DNA from: Acidobacteriota bacterium
GTDB taxonomy: Bacteria > Acidobacteriota > Vicinamibacteria > Vicinamibacterales > JAFNAJ01
Length of the DNA stretch: 42,119 nucleotides
Direction: 5' to 3'
Assembly: GCA_023384575.1 (NCBI GenBank)
Contig: JAHDVP010000032.1
Location: 22,758-64,876 of the forward strand
Each line of letters begins with the position of its first letter. Within the stretch, counting starts at the first letter, position 1. Made by a program: the position numbers and the translations under genes. The notes below the pieces were generated by a model that ran no database searches, was not told the DNA's origin, and worked only from the letters and a program-made list of their open reading frames with translations. Of the stretch, positions 1 through 8,372 are shown one piece after another.

Positions 1-139
1 GGGCGGAGGGCGCAGAAGGGATAACCGCAGAGACGCAAAGACGCAGAGGAAGACGTCAACACGGTCAGGAAGAGGGCGCGGAGGGGGCGGAGGGCGCAGA
101 AGGGATAACCGCAGAGACGCAAAGACGCAGAGGAAGACG
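1..139. repeat. 55-bp exact direct repeat (two copies)
   Basis: Bases 1-55 recur exactly at 85-139, separated by 29 bp. Each copy contains a period-8 run (CGCAGAGA, CGCAAAGA, CGCAGAGG). The second copy forms the left arm of the inverted-repeat element at 108-330. No gene is visible in 1-364: the short open frames there are only by-products of the GC-rich repeats. The first copy starts at the window edge, so further copies may lie outside. Confidence 0.85.
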
Positions 140-330
140 GCGTGGCGGCGGCCGGCGGCCGGCCGCGAAGCGGCCGGGCCGCGGGTGGGGCGAGGGGCGG
201 CGCGATGAGCCGCCGGCCAGAGGAGGCGTCACCAATCAGGTGCGGTTCATCGCGTCGCCCCTCGCCCCACGCGTGGGCGCGGCTACGCCGCGCCCGCCGG
301 CCCTTCTCTGCGTCTCTGCGCCTTTGCGGT
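108..330. repeat. 223-bp element with inverted octamer-repeat ends
   Basis: The left end (108 on) reads ACCGCAGAGACGCAAAG. The reverse complement of the right end (330 back to 304) reads ACCGCAAAGGCGCAGAG, giving imperfect inverted arms of about 26 bp. Inside is a short palindrome CGGCCGC-GAA-GCGGCCG near 162-178. The element at 35209-35351 has the same ends and the same inner palindrome, so these look like two members of one non-coding repeat family. There is no transposase and I could not define a target-site duplication. Confidence 0.6.
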
Positions 331-364
331 ATGTGAACGGTCTCGTCGGAAAGGTGACCGGCGC

Positions 365-2500
365 TCAGCGCAGCCGGCGCGCGGCGAGATCGGCGACGGG
401 CGGGCCGTCTTCGGTGAGCCAGGACGCGCTCGCCTGCGCCGCCTGGAAATGACGCCGCGCGTCGGTCGCCTGGCCGAGACCCTCGGCGCACAAGCCGAGC
501 ATATACTGCACGGTGCCCGCGCCAACGCCCGGCCCCTCGGGGAGATCGATCTGTGTCAATTCCGCACGCGCCTCGGCGAAGCTGCCCGCCTGGATCAACG
601 CCCCCGCGAGGTTGAGCCGAATCACCTGCGCCTCGGCCCCGGAGGTCCCCACGAGCCGCGTGCGCAGCTCGACGATCGCCTTGCTGGCACGCAGCAACTG
701 GTCGCCGACGGTCACGAGACGCGGCTCGCGCACGATCGGCAGCTCGACCTGCCGCGGCTGCGCGCCGACGCTGCGCACCGTCAAGACCGTCTTGCCAGCC
801 TTCTCGGCTCGCTCGACCGCGCGGCGCAGCTCGCTCGCCGTCGCCACCGGCTGCCCGTCGGCCTCGAGCACGACCTCCCCCACCGCGATCGTCCCCTCGG
901 GCGTACCACTCGTCGTCACCGGGCCGTCCTGGTCGAGCACGTCGATGGCCGACAGACCCACCGTTGCACGGAAGAGCGGCGGCAGCGCGGCGAGTCCGGA
1001 AAGCGCGAGGGCAAGCGACTCCGGGTCGTCGAGCCGGATGTCGAGCACGTCCGGTTCCGTCGCCTCGGCTGCGAGCAGCGACACCAGAACCTGGTCGGGC
1101 GCCCCGCCCGGCGGCACCGACACGGCCGCCACGCCCTGGACCTCGAGCGCCGCGGCGAGCTTGGTTCCCGCATCGCGGCGCGAGGCCGAGGTGAGCCGCC
1201 CGGCCTCGTCGTCGAGCGGACGCAGGCCCGCATCAAATGCCAGCCACCCCGCCGGGACCTGCAGCCGCGCCATCGCCCGCTCGACCGCCTCGGCCGGCAG
1301 GGCCTGCACGGTCACGGCGGCGGCCTCGCCGAGCGCACGCTCGACGGCGAGCCGGAGATCGGGGCCGCGCTGGCCAGCCGGCACGCCGGTCGTCTGCAGC
1401 AGCGCGAACACCGGGCGGGGCGAGGCCACAATCGAGATCCGCTCGCCCATCTTCACGTCGAGCCGCCGGAGATCGCGGCCGTATGATGTCGCGACCTCGA
1501 GCACGTGCGGCCCCTCGCATACGTCGGCGATCGTCATCGGCGCGGCACCGCGGCGCTCGCCATCGAGGATCACGATGGCTCCCGGCACGCGCGAGTCGAC
1601 GGCAATCGCCCCGACCGCGGGCTCGAGTTTCAGCGGGTCGAGCCGGAAGTCGCCGAAGCGCTCGACGTCGACACGGCGTTCGATGGGAACGTAACAGTCG
1701 CGGCGCAGCAGCACGGTGTGCGGCCCGAGGCCGAGCTCGCCGACGACGAAGGGGGCCGAGAAGTCCTCGGGAGCGACGCCGAGCTGCCGATCCCAGCCCT
1801 CGAAATCCGGTCGGAGGCCGCCGGGCTCGGTGCGCCCGCGGGCCACTCCGTCGATCACCACCTCGACGTCGGCGGGTGCGGTGACCACCGCCACCGTGGC
1901 CGACGTTCGCGCCATGGTCAGTGTCACGGTCGTCGTCTCGCCAGCCCGCACCTCGACGGTGTGCGTCAGCGGCGCATATCCCTCTCTCGTCGCCTCGATC
2001 ACGCGCGTGCCGACGACGACCTCGATCGCGCCGGCGATCGCCTCGAACGGCCGGCCGTCGAGCGTGAGCCGGGCGTCGGCCGGATCGAGCGCGAGCAGGA
2101 TACTGCCCACCATCGGGAGGCGCGTCTCGTCGAAGAACGCCACGATGCGGGGCGACACCTGCCCCGTCAGCCGATGCGCGGGACGCAGCCGGACGAGCGT
2201 CTGGAAATCGGCGCGCGCCTCCTCGGTCCGGCCGAGACCGAGAAACGTCCGGCCGCGCAGCTCGTAGGCTTCGACCAGGCTGTCCTCGGCGCCGGGCGCG
2301 TCGCGACGCCCCTCGAGATCGGCCAGGATGCGACCGAGCGTCTCGACGCCGCGCTCGTAATCGAGCTCATCAAACAGCAGCCGTCGCGCCTCGGCGAGCC
2401 GCGGGTCGAGCGTCGCCGTCTGCGCGGCCGCCGGCATCGCCAGCCACACCGCGACCAGCACCGCCCCAAGGCACGCCCACACCAGCCGATGCAGTCTCAT
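365..2500 (-). CDS. TPR / PEGA / PDZ-like exported protein
   Basis: 711 residues. A signal peptide is visible (residues 1-26, ending AMPAAAQ). TPR-like helices lie at about 33-125. Three PEGA-type beta modules follow: about 131-197 (LTLDGRPF, EATREGYAPL), about 200-290, and about 294-360 (IVILDGERRGAAP). A PDZ-like segment is at about 535-580 (GEVVLEADGQPVATASEL), and TPR-like helices end the protein (about 605-710). PEGA modules are associated with surface or wall-proximal proteins; the PDZ-like part may bind peptides. The start ATG at 2500 overlaps the stop of the upstream TPR/NHL gene (ATGA), so the two are probably translationally coupled. It is the last gene of the kinase trio. No enzyme motif is seen. 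Its function is unknown; a scaffold or envelope role next to the kinase is inferred. Confidence 0.85.
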   Translation of the reverse strand: MRLHRLVWACLGAVLVAVWLAMPAAAQTATLDPRLAEARRLLFDELDYERGVETLGRILADLEGRRDAPGAEDSLVEAYELRGRTFLGLGRTEEARADFQTLVRLRPAHRLTGQVSPRIVAFFDETRLPMVGSILLALDPADARLTLDGRPFEAIAGAIEVVVGTRVIEATREGYAPLTHTVEVRAGETTTVTLTMARTSATVAVVTAPADVEVVIDGVARGRTEPGGLRPDFEGWDRQLGVAPEDFSAPFVVGELGLGPHTVLLRRDCYVPIERRVDVERFGDFRLDPLKLEPAVGAIAVDSRVPGAIVILDGERRGAAPMTIADVCEGPHVLEVATSYGRDLRRLDVKMGERISIVASPRPVFALLQTTGVPAGQRGPDLRLAVERALGEAAAVTVQALPAEAVERAMARLQVPAGWLAFDAGLRPLDDEAGRLTSASRRDAGTKLAAALEVQGVAAVSVPPGGAPDQVLVSLLAAEATEPDVLDIRLDDPESLALALSGLAALPPLFRATVGLSAIDVLDQDGPVTTSGTPEGTIAVGEVVLEADGQPVATASELRRAVERAEKAGKTVLTVRSVGAQPRQVELPIVREPRLVTVGDQLLRASKAIVELRTRLVGTSGAEAQVIRLNLAGALIQAGSFAEARAELTQIDLPEGPGVGAGTVQYMLGLCAEGLGQATDARRHFQAAQASASWLTEDGPPVADLAARRLR

Positions 2501-3978
2501 CGGAACACCAGCACCTGTCGCGCGCGATCGTCGGCGACGTAGAGGCGGCCGGCCGCATCGACCGCAATCGCCGCCGGCTGGCGCACGCGGTCGGACGCCA
2601 CCGTCGTCACCAGCGAACCGCGCAAGTCGAAGACGAGCACCTGGCCCGTGTTGCGGTCGGCGACGTAGAGGTGGCCGAGCGTGTCGAACGCCACGTCCAC
2701 CGGGTTGTTCAGCTGGTAGCCGGTGCCCTTCGTCGCGATGCGGGTCACCGGCCGTCCGTCGCGATCGAAGACGGCGACCGACTTGGCATCGCGGTCGAGC
2801 GCCGCCACTTCGTCCATCGGCGACACGGCGAGCGCGCTCGCGTTGACGGCGGCAAACGACGCGCCGGGCCGGCCATCGGGCGCAAAGCGCAGCACGGCCC
2901 GTCGCCGGCGATCGGCCACGACGACGTCGCCCGTCGACAGCCCGACCGCCGCCGCCACATCGTCGAGTGGCCGTCCGTCGGCGGCGGCGAAGGTGCGCGG
3001 CGGCGTGCGCGGGCCCTGGAGGCCGCCACGGTGCACGAGCTGCATCGAGCCGTCGGCGAGCACGGTGAGACCACGCCCCTGCGCCGATGCCAGCGAGCCG
3101 GCTGGCGAGCCATCGGCGGCCGCATAGCCGACGGCGCCGTTGGACGTGGCGACCCACAGGTCGCCCGCCGGCGCGAAGCGCATGGCGACGACGTCGCGGA
3201 TCTGGCGTCCGCCGGCGAACGCCTGGCCGAACCCGAAGCGCGAACGCGCCTGCGGCTTGAGATACAGGCGGTACAGGATGGTGTTGAGACGCAAGGCCTC
3301 GTCGGCCAGCGCGGCATCGCCCGCGGCAAGCGCTCGCGACCGCGCCCGCTGCACGACGGCCGGTGCGGCGGCCGCGCGGCCGGTGGCCACGAGCGATCGC
3401 GCCGCCGCCAGGTCGGCCCTGATCGCCCAGCTCGTCGCCGGGTACTCGAGCGACACCCGGACGAACCGCTCGAGCGCCTCTTCGTGCTGGCGCACGCTCT
3501 GCAGCGCCTCGCCGGCGTGGAAGGTCGCCTCGGGCACGACGAGCGAGCGCGGGTAGAGCATGACCGCGCGGTCGAAGCTCGCGAGCGCGCCCGAGAGCTG
3601 CGCCTCGCCCCGTCCGCCGGCCAGCGCGACCCGCCCCGCCAGGACGTGCGCAAAGGGCGCGGCCGTGCCGCTCGGATAGCGCTTGAGCAGGGCTTCGACC
3701 GTCGCCATCGCCGTGGCCGGATCGCCCGCCACGTCGAGGTGATACTCGGCGATGCGCAGCATCGCGTCGTCGGCGAGCGAGCTCGACGCGAAACCGTCGA
3801 CGACGGCCTGGAAGTCCTTCAGGGCCTCGGCATATCGCCCGTCGCGCAAGAAGGCGAGGCCGGCGTCGTACTGCCGGCGGGCGAATTCCTCGTCGCGCGT
3901 GGTCTGCCCGGACGCGGCGCCGGCCGCGGCGACGACGGCCGCCGCCGCGAGCGCCGTGAGTGTGGAACGCCAATTCAT
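2497..3978 (-). CDS. TPR and NHL/beta-propeller repeat exported protein
   Basis: 493 residues. An Ala-rich signal peptide occupies residues 1-25 (ending AAGAASGQ). It is followed by TPR-type repeats (for example YDAGLAFLRDGRYAEALKDF) through about residue 230. The C-terminal half has NHL-like propeller blades with the repeated pattern NPVDVAFDTLGHLYVADRN and QPAAIAVDAAGRLYVADDR. Such propellers usually bind proteins or ligands rather than catalyse. The ATG at 3978 overlaps the kinase stop (ATGA), and its own stop overlaps the next gene in the same way, so kinase, propeller and PEGA proteins form a tight three-gene unit. A longer upstream frame is open but lies inside the kinase gene and lacks the signal peptide at its N-terminus, so I prefer 3978. 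Confidence 0.85.
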   Translation of the reverse strand: MNWRSTLTALAAAAVVAAAGAASGQTTRDEEFARRQYDAGLAFLRDGRYAEALKDFQAVVDGFASSSLADDAMLRIAEYHLDVAGDPATAMATVEALLKRYPSGTAAPFAHVLAGRVALAGGRGEAQLSGALASFDRAVMLYPRSLVVPEATFHAGEALQSVRQHEEALERFVRVSLEYPATSWAIRADLAAARSLVATGRAAAAPAVVQRARSRALAAGDAALADEALRLNTILYRLYLKPQARSRFGFGQAFAGGRQIRDVVAMRFAPAGDLWVATSNGAVGYAAADGSPAGSLASAQGRGLTVLADGSMQLVHRGGLQGPRTPPRTFAAADGRPLDDVAAAVGLSTGDVVVADRRRRAVLRFAPDGRPGASFAAVNASALAVSPMDEVAALDRDAKSVAVFDRDGRPVTRIATKGTGYQLNNPVDVAFDTLGHLYVADRNTGQVLVFDLRGSLVTTVASDRVRQPAAIAVDAAGRLYVADDRARQVLVFR

Positions 3979-5792
3979 CGAATCAACTCGAGATGGGTCT
4001 CTCCGGCGGTAATCGTCACCGTCGTGGTCTGGGTCTGCCCGTCGGGACAGGTCAACTGGAGGCGATGGCTTCCCGCGGCGACCTGACGCTCGACGATGGG
4101 GGGAAAGCCGAGCGACTGGCCGTCGATGAGGACATTGCACGTCTCGAGCGCGGTGCGCACCGAGAGCCGGCCGAGGCCCGGGGCCTCGACACGCACGGGC
4201 CGCCCGGCCGACGCGTCGATCGTAACGCCGTGGTCGAGGAAGACCGCCGGCGCGCGCAGGCGCAGCGTCCGCCGCCCGGTGAGGCGCAGCTGGTGCGAGT
4301 CGGCCTCCGACGAGAGCTCTCGGCGACCATCGTACACCGCGAACGGGTAGGTGCCCGTGAACGACACGGTCACGGGGACGGCGACGGGGCTGAGCTGCAG
4401 CTCGACGAGGCCGGCGCTCGCCTGCGCGTCGGTGACGGTGGCTTCGAGCGGCTCGAAGCCCGGCTGCGACACCCGCACCGTGCGCCCGGCCACCGACGTG
4501 CGCGGCAGTTCGACCGGCGTCGTGTGCTCGGTCGTCCCGCCGTCGACGACGAGCCGTGCGCCCGGCGGCGTGGTCACGAACCTGACGACCGCAGGCATCT
4601 CGGCGGGCCCCGCCGGGTCGGTTCCGCCGGGGCTCGGATCGACGGGTGGACCCGGCTCCGGCGTGTCGCCGCCCGGCCCGCTCGGCTGTGGCGCCGGGTC
4701 GGTCTTCACCTCGGCCCCGGCAGGCACCCCGGGTGGGCCGAGATAGAGCACGCCCCCGCCGATCGCAAGGGCCGCGACCACGGCGAGGCCGGCCCAGAGC
4801 GGCCAGCGGGCGCTCCTCGTGGCGCCCGGCGCGTAGGCCTCGAGCCGGGCCGGCGTGATCATCGCCTCGCCCGCCATGTCGCCGCCCGATGTCGCCGTCG
4901 CCGGCCGGAACTTGTCCGACAGGTGCGTCGTCGTCCCGTCGGTCGAGCCGATGGGCGCGTCGACGGTCTCCGATCCGAGCGACTGCCGAATCACCTGCAG
5001 TTCGGCGGCAATCTCCGCGGCGTGTTGAAAGCGCTTGGCTGGGTCCTTCTCGAGGGCGCGGATGACGACGTCGACGAGCGGCGGCGGCAGGCCCTGCACG
5101 TTGAGCGGCGGCGGCGGCTCACTCATGATCTTCATCATGATGGCCGTCGGCGAGTCGGCCTGGAACGGCCGCCGGCCGCACAGCAGCTCGTAGAGCACGA
5201 CGCCGACCGCGAAGAGGTCGGCCCGCGGATCGATCTCGCGCCCGGCGAGCTGCTCGGGCGCCATGTACGACACCGAGCCGATGACGTCGCCGCCGCGGGT
5301 GACGGTGGCGTCGCCGTACTTGGCGATGCCGAAGTCAAGCAGTTTGACGCCGCCGTCGGGCAGGAGCCAGACGTTGCCCGGCTTCACGTCGCGATGGATG
5401 ATGCCCTGGCGGTGCGAGAAGTGCAGGCCCGTGCAGAGCTGCGCCACGATGTCGAGCTTGCGATCGACCGAAAGCGCGCCAGGCTCGCGCATCGAGACGT
5501 CGAGCGGCGCGCCCTGCAGGAACTCCATCACGATGTAAGGCGTGCCGTCTTCCTCACCGAAGTCGAACAGCGTCACGATGTTGCGATGCTGAAGCCTGGC
5601 GACGGCGCGGGCTTCGCGGTAGAACCGCGGCCTGGCCGTTTCGTCGGTCGAGAAGTCCGACAGCATCAGCTTGATGGCGACCTCGCGCTCGAGCACGGGG
5701 TCCATCGCCTTGTAGAGCACACCCATCCCGCCGCGACCCACACGTTCGAGGATCTCGTAGCGGCCGATCTTCTTCGGGGCGTCGCTCACCAT
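3975..5792 (-). CDS. Transmembrane Ser/Thr protein kinase with PEGA tail
   Basis: 605 residues, Hanks-type kinase. The glycine loop is GRGGMGVLYKA (19-29), ATP-binding Lys 41 lies in AIKLML, the catalytic loop is HRDVKPGN (133-140, Asp 135), DFG is at 153-155 and APE at 178-180. The catalytic core ends near 270. One transmembrane helix follows at about 330-351, then a Pro/Gly linker and an outside part with PEGA-like modules (GARLVVDGGTTEHTTP; VLIDGQSLGFPP). The HRD Arg suggests regulation by activation-loop phosphorylation. It lacks PASTA repeats, unlike PknB. It heads a coupled trio with the TPR/NHL and TPR/PEGA/PDZ genes, 100 bp after the exported unknown gene, a gap filled by a heptamer array. 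No clear Shine-Dalgarno precedes the ATG. Phosphorylation of the nearby FHA-reading Tad proteins is inferred. Confidence 0.95.
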   Translation of the reverse strand: MVSDAPKKIGRYEILERVGRGGMGVLYKAMDPVLEREVAIKLMLSDFSTDETARPRFYREARAVARLQHRNIVTLFDFGEEDGTPYIVMEFLQGAPLDVSMREPGALSVDRKLDIVAQLCTGLHFSHRQGIIHRDVKPGNVWLLPDGGVKLLDFGIAKYGDATVTRGGDVIGSVSYMAPEQLAGREIDPRADLFAVGVVLYELLCGRRPFQADSPTAIMMKIMSEPPPPLNVQGLPPPLVDVVIRALEKDPAKRFQHAAEIAAELQVIRQSLGSETVDAPIGSTDGTTTHLSDKFRPATATSGGDMAGEAMITPARLEAYAPGATRSARWPLWAGLAVVAALAIGGGVLYLGPPGVPAGAEVKTDPAPQPSGPGGDTPEPGPPVDPSPGGTDPAGPAEMPAVVRFVTTPPGARLVVDGGTTEHTTPVELPRTSVAGRTVRVSQPGFEPLEATVTDAQASAGLVELQLSPVAVPVTVSFTGTYPFAVYDGRRELSSEADSHQLRLTGRRTLRLRAPAVFLDHGVTIDASAGRPVRVEAPGLGRLSVRTALETCNVLIDGQSLGFPPIVERQVAAGSHRLQLTCPDGQTQTTTVTITAGETHLELIR

Positions 5793-5802
5793 CGGACAGA
5801 GA

Positions 5803-5880
5803 CAGGCTGCCGGCTGCCGGCTGCCGGCTACAGGCTAAGAGCTATCAACCAACTACCACCGAAAACCAAGAACCGATCAC
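5803..5880. repeat. Period-7 degenerate repeat array
   Basis: Units read in register AGGCTGC, CGGCTGC, CGGCTGC, CGGCTAC, AGGCTAA, GAGCTAT, then drift into CAACCAA, CTACCAC and CGAAAAC. The array fills almost all of the gap upstream of the kinase gene. It belongs to the heptamer family found at many gaps in this window. Confidence 0.85.
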
Positions 5881-5893
5881 CACCCCCCTCCCC

Positions 5894-6520
5894 CTACCGC
5901 CCTCCGCGCGGCTGGAAGGTGGCGGCCACGTGCTTGCACACGGGCTCGTGCTGCGAGAAGCGCGCTGTCAGCGACGAGCAGACGACGCGATAGAGGTCGT
6001 CGCCTTCGGCCATGGAGTACTGCCGGACGATCTCGGCCCCCTTCGGCCCGACGCGGCGATACTGCAGCGCCACGATGCGGCGCGACTCGACGTCGAGGAT
6101 GCGCGTTTCGACCTCGGCGAGGCCGGGTTGCTGCTGGCGGAGCCGGTCGGCCTCGAGCTCGGCGAAGAGATCGGTGATGTCCTCCGGCGCGAGCGGCTGG
6201 TTGAGACGCGCGTGCTCGATGAAGATGATGGCCTCGAGCCTGCGCTGCGCGAGCACGGCCACGACCGATCCGCCCCCGGGGCCAAGCTCCCAGTCGCGCC
6301 GCGGCATCTCGAAGCCGAACTGCCCGCCCGGCGCCTGGAACGCCTCGATCTGCAGCCGATCGGCCCGGCCCCACCAGCTCGCCTCTTGAGCCGCAGCGGT
6401 CGTGGCGACGAGGCACACCAGCATCGCGACGGCCGCCACCGTCCTCACGCGGACTGACAGCGATGCCACCCGCTCGCGGCTGGCGCCGCTGCCGCCACCA
6501 ATGCCTGCTCGTCTACGCAT
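5894..6520 (-). CDS. Exported protein of unknown function
   Basis: 208 residues with a signal peptide whose hydrophobic core is at about 28-44 (VAMLVCLVATTAAAQ) after a basic N-terminus. The mature part is a compact alpha/beta-looking domain rich in Glu and Arg with two cysteines (about 183 and 198). I recognise no family. The chosen ATG (6520) overlaps the stop of the PilB/GspE-type ATPase gene by 8 bp (6513-6520), which supports coupling; an upstream in-frame ATG at 6568 lies deeper in that gene. Its position between the ATPase and the kinase suggests a periplasmic or surface part of the same system, but this is only context. A plain hypothetical label is appropriate. Confidence 0.75.
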   Translation of the reverse strand: MRRRAGIGGGSGASRERVASLSVRVRTVAAVAMLVCLVATTAAAQEASWWGRADRLQIEAFQAPGGQFGFEMPRRDWELGPGGGSVVAVLAQRRLEAIIFIEHARLNQPLAPEDITDLFAELEADRLRQQQPGLAEVETRILDVESRRIVALQYRRVGPKGAEIVRQYSMAEGDDLYRVVCSSLTARFSQHEPVCKHVAATFQPRGGR

Positions 6521-8372
6521 GTGTCGGGACTCCCGCCCCCTTGTCCGCGCCCGGCAGCGGGTCGGCATCGGCGACGGTGTGTTCGAGCACCTCGCGCAAC
6601 GCCGACTCGCCCGACGCCACCTTCATCAGCCCCGCCTCGCGGAGCGTCCGCATCCCACTCTGCCTCGCCGATCGCCGGAGCTCGGCCGCACTCGCCCTGG
6701 CGATGATCAGGTCTTCGATCTCCGGCGTCACGCGCAGCACCTCGTAAATGCCCGTGCGCCCACGGAAGCCGGATCCGTTGCACTCGGGGCAGCCCACGGG
6801 CTCGTAGATCGTCGCGCCGCCGAGCAGCCGCTGCCCCGCCTCGCCCGCCGCGTGCCGCAGCACCTGCGCCTCGGGCGCCCCGGGCGCGAGCGGCGTCCGG
6901 CACGCCTTGCACAGCCGCCGAATCAGCCGCTGCGCGAGCACCAGCCGCAGCGCCGACGCCACCATGAACGGCTCGAGGTCCATGTTGAGCAGCCGGAGCA
7001 CGGCGCCCGGCGAGTCGTTCGTGTGCAGCGTCGAGAGGACGAGGTGCCCGGTGAGCGCCGCCTTCAACGCGATGTCGGCCGTCTCCGCATCGCGGATTTC
7101 GCCGACCATCAGAATATCAGGATCCTGCCGGAGGAAGCTGCGAAGCGCAGCGGCAAACGAGATGCCCGAGGCCTCGTCGCACTGCACCTGCGTCACGCCC
7201 CCGATCCGCGATTCGACCGGGTCCTCGGCGGTGAGGATGCACGAGTCCTCGCCATTGAGACGATCGAGGACCGCGTAGAGCGTCGAGCTCTTGCCGCTTC
7301 CGGTCGGTCCGGTCACGAGAATCAGGCCGTTCGGGAGGTCGGAGGCCTTCTCGACCTGCTCGCGCGTGTGCTCGTCCATCCCGAGATCGACCAGCCGCGC
7401 CCGCTCCTTGCTGCGATCGAGCACGCGGAGCACGACTTTCTCGCCCGTCACCGACGGCACGAGCGAGAACCGGAGGTCGATGGCGCGCCCCCACACGATC
7501 TCGTAGCCGATCCGCGCGTCGAGGGGCGTCGGGGCCGGCCCGATGGGCAGGTCGGCCATCGCCTTGAGCCGCGAGACGAGCGGCACGACGGCAGTGAGCG
7601 GTAGCACGTGCTGGACGCGCATCGCGCCGTCGACGCGAATCCGGATTCGGAGGGCCTCGGGTGTCGGCTCGATGTGCAGGTCGCTCGCCCCGGCTTCGAC
7701 GGCCCGGCACAGGATCTGCTGCACGAGGCGAATCACCGACGGCTCGCGGATCATCGCCTCGAGGGCCTTCGGGTCGCGCCGCACGGCGTCGCGGTTGCGG
7801 TTCATCAGCGACACGGCGGGTTTCAGGAACTCCTCGAAGGGCCGCGCGAGGTTGGCGCGGTAGGCCGCCTCGGCGCTCGCCCGGGCCGCCTCGCCCTTGT
7901 GGGCCGGCGGCGACGTGAGGTGCGCGCCGTAGTGCTTCGCGATGGCCCCGACGAGGGCGCCCTCGAGCGAAACGAGCGGCACGATCCGGCAGCCCGACAG
8001 CGACTCGAGGGCCCGCGCGGTCCAACCGTCGGAGGGGTTCAGCATGCAGACGTGGATCGCGTTCAGCTCGGCCTGCGCCGGGAACACGAGCAGGTCGCCG
8101 ACGACCGACGGCGGGATCAGGTCGTTCATCCGCTCGATGAAGTCGGGATAGACCGTCATCAGCGAGGGGTCGACGGCCCGCACGCCGACGAGCTCCTCGA
8201 GCAGCGGCGAGACGAGGTCGGCTTCGACGACGTGAAGGTCGCACAGCGCCGCGGCGAGCGTGCCGCCGCGCGCGCGCTGGAACTCGCGCGCGCGCTCGAG
8301 CACGCCCTCGCCCGCGACCTGATAGTAGGCGACGAGTTCCGCGAGCCGATCGTCGAGCTCGGCGTTGGTCAT
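6513..8372 (-). CDS. PilB/GspE-type secretion ATPase
   Basis: 619 residues. The N-terminal about 150 residues resemble the MshEN/GspE N-domain that docks to membrane partners. The ATPase core has Walker A GPTGSGKS (355-362, Lys 361), the Asp box EDPVE (383-387), Walker B DPDILMVGEIRD (417-428) and the His box region GHLVLSTLHTND (442-453). A zinc-binding tetracysteine module follows (CKAC at 488-491 and CPEC at 528-531), typical of GspE/PilB and absent from TadA. It is thus a second secretion ATPase in addition to the TadA in the same gene run. No GspF-like platform other than TadB/TadC is present here. The ATG at 8372 overlaps the stop of the FHA/TPR gene (ATGA). It may drive pilus extension or secretion together with the FHA proteins; its true partner is unknown. 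Confidence 0.95.
   Translation of the reverse strand: MTNAELDDRLAELVAYYQVAGEGVLERAREFQRARGGTLAAALCDLHVVEADLVSPLLEELVGVRAVDPSLMTVYPDFIERMNDLIPPSVVGDLLVFPAQAELNAIHVCMLNPSDGWTARALESLSGCRIVPLVSLEGALVGAIAKHYGAHLTSPPAHKGEAARASAEAAYRANLARPFEEFLKPAVSLMNRNRDAVRRDPKALEAMIREPSVIRLVQQILCRAVEAGASDLHIEPTPEALRIRIRVDGAMRVQHVLPLTAVVPLVSRLKAMADLPIGPAPTPLDARIGYEIVWGRAIDLRFSLVPSVTGEKVVLRVLDRSKERARLVDLGMDEHTREQVEKASDLPNGLILVTGPTGSGKSSTLYAVLDRLNGEDSCILTAEDPVESRIGGVTQVQCDEASGISFAAALRSFLRQDPDILMVGEIRDAETADIALKAALTGHLVLSTLHTNDSPGAVLRLLNMDLEPFMVASALRLVLAQRLIRRLCKACRTPLAPGAPEAQVLRHAAGEAGQRLLGGATIYEPVGCPECNGSGFRGRTGIYEVLRVTPEIEDLIIARASAAELRRSARQSGMRTLREAGLMKVASGESALREVLEHTVADADPLPGADKGAGVPTHA

Noticed and set aside
1-139. 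Possible CRISPR array
   Set aside because: There are only two long copies with one short spacer-like gap, internal octamer periodicity, and no cas genes in the window.
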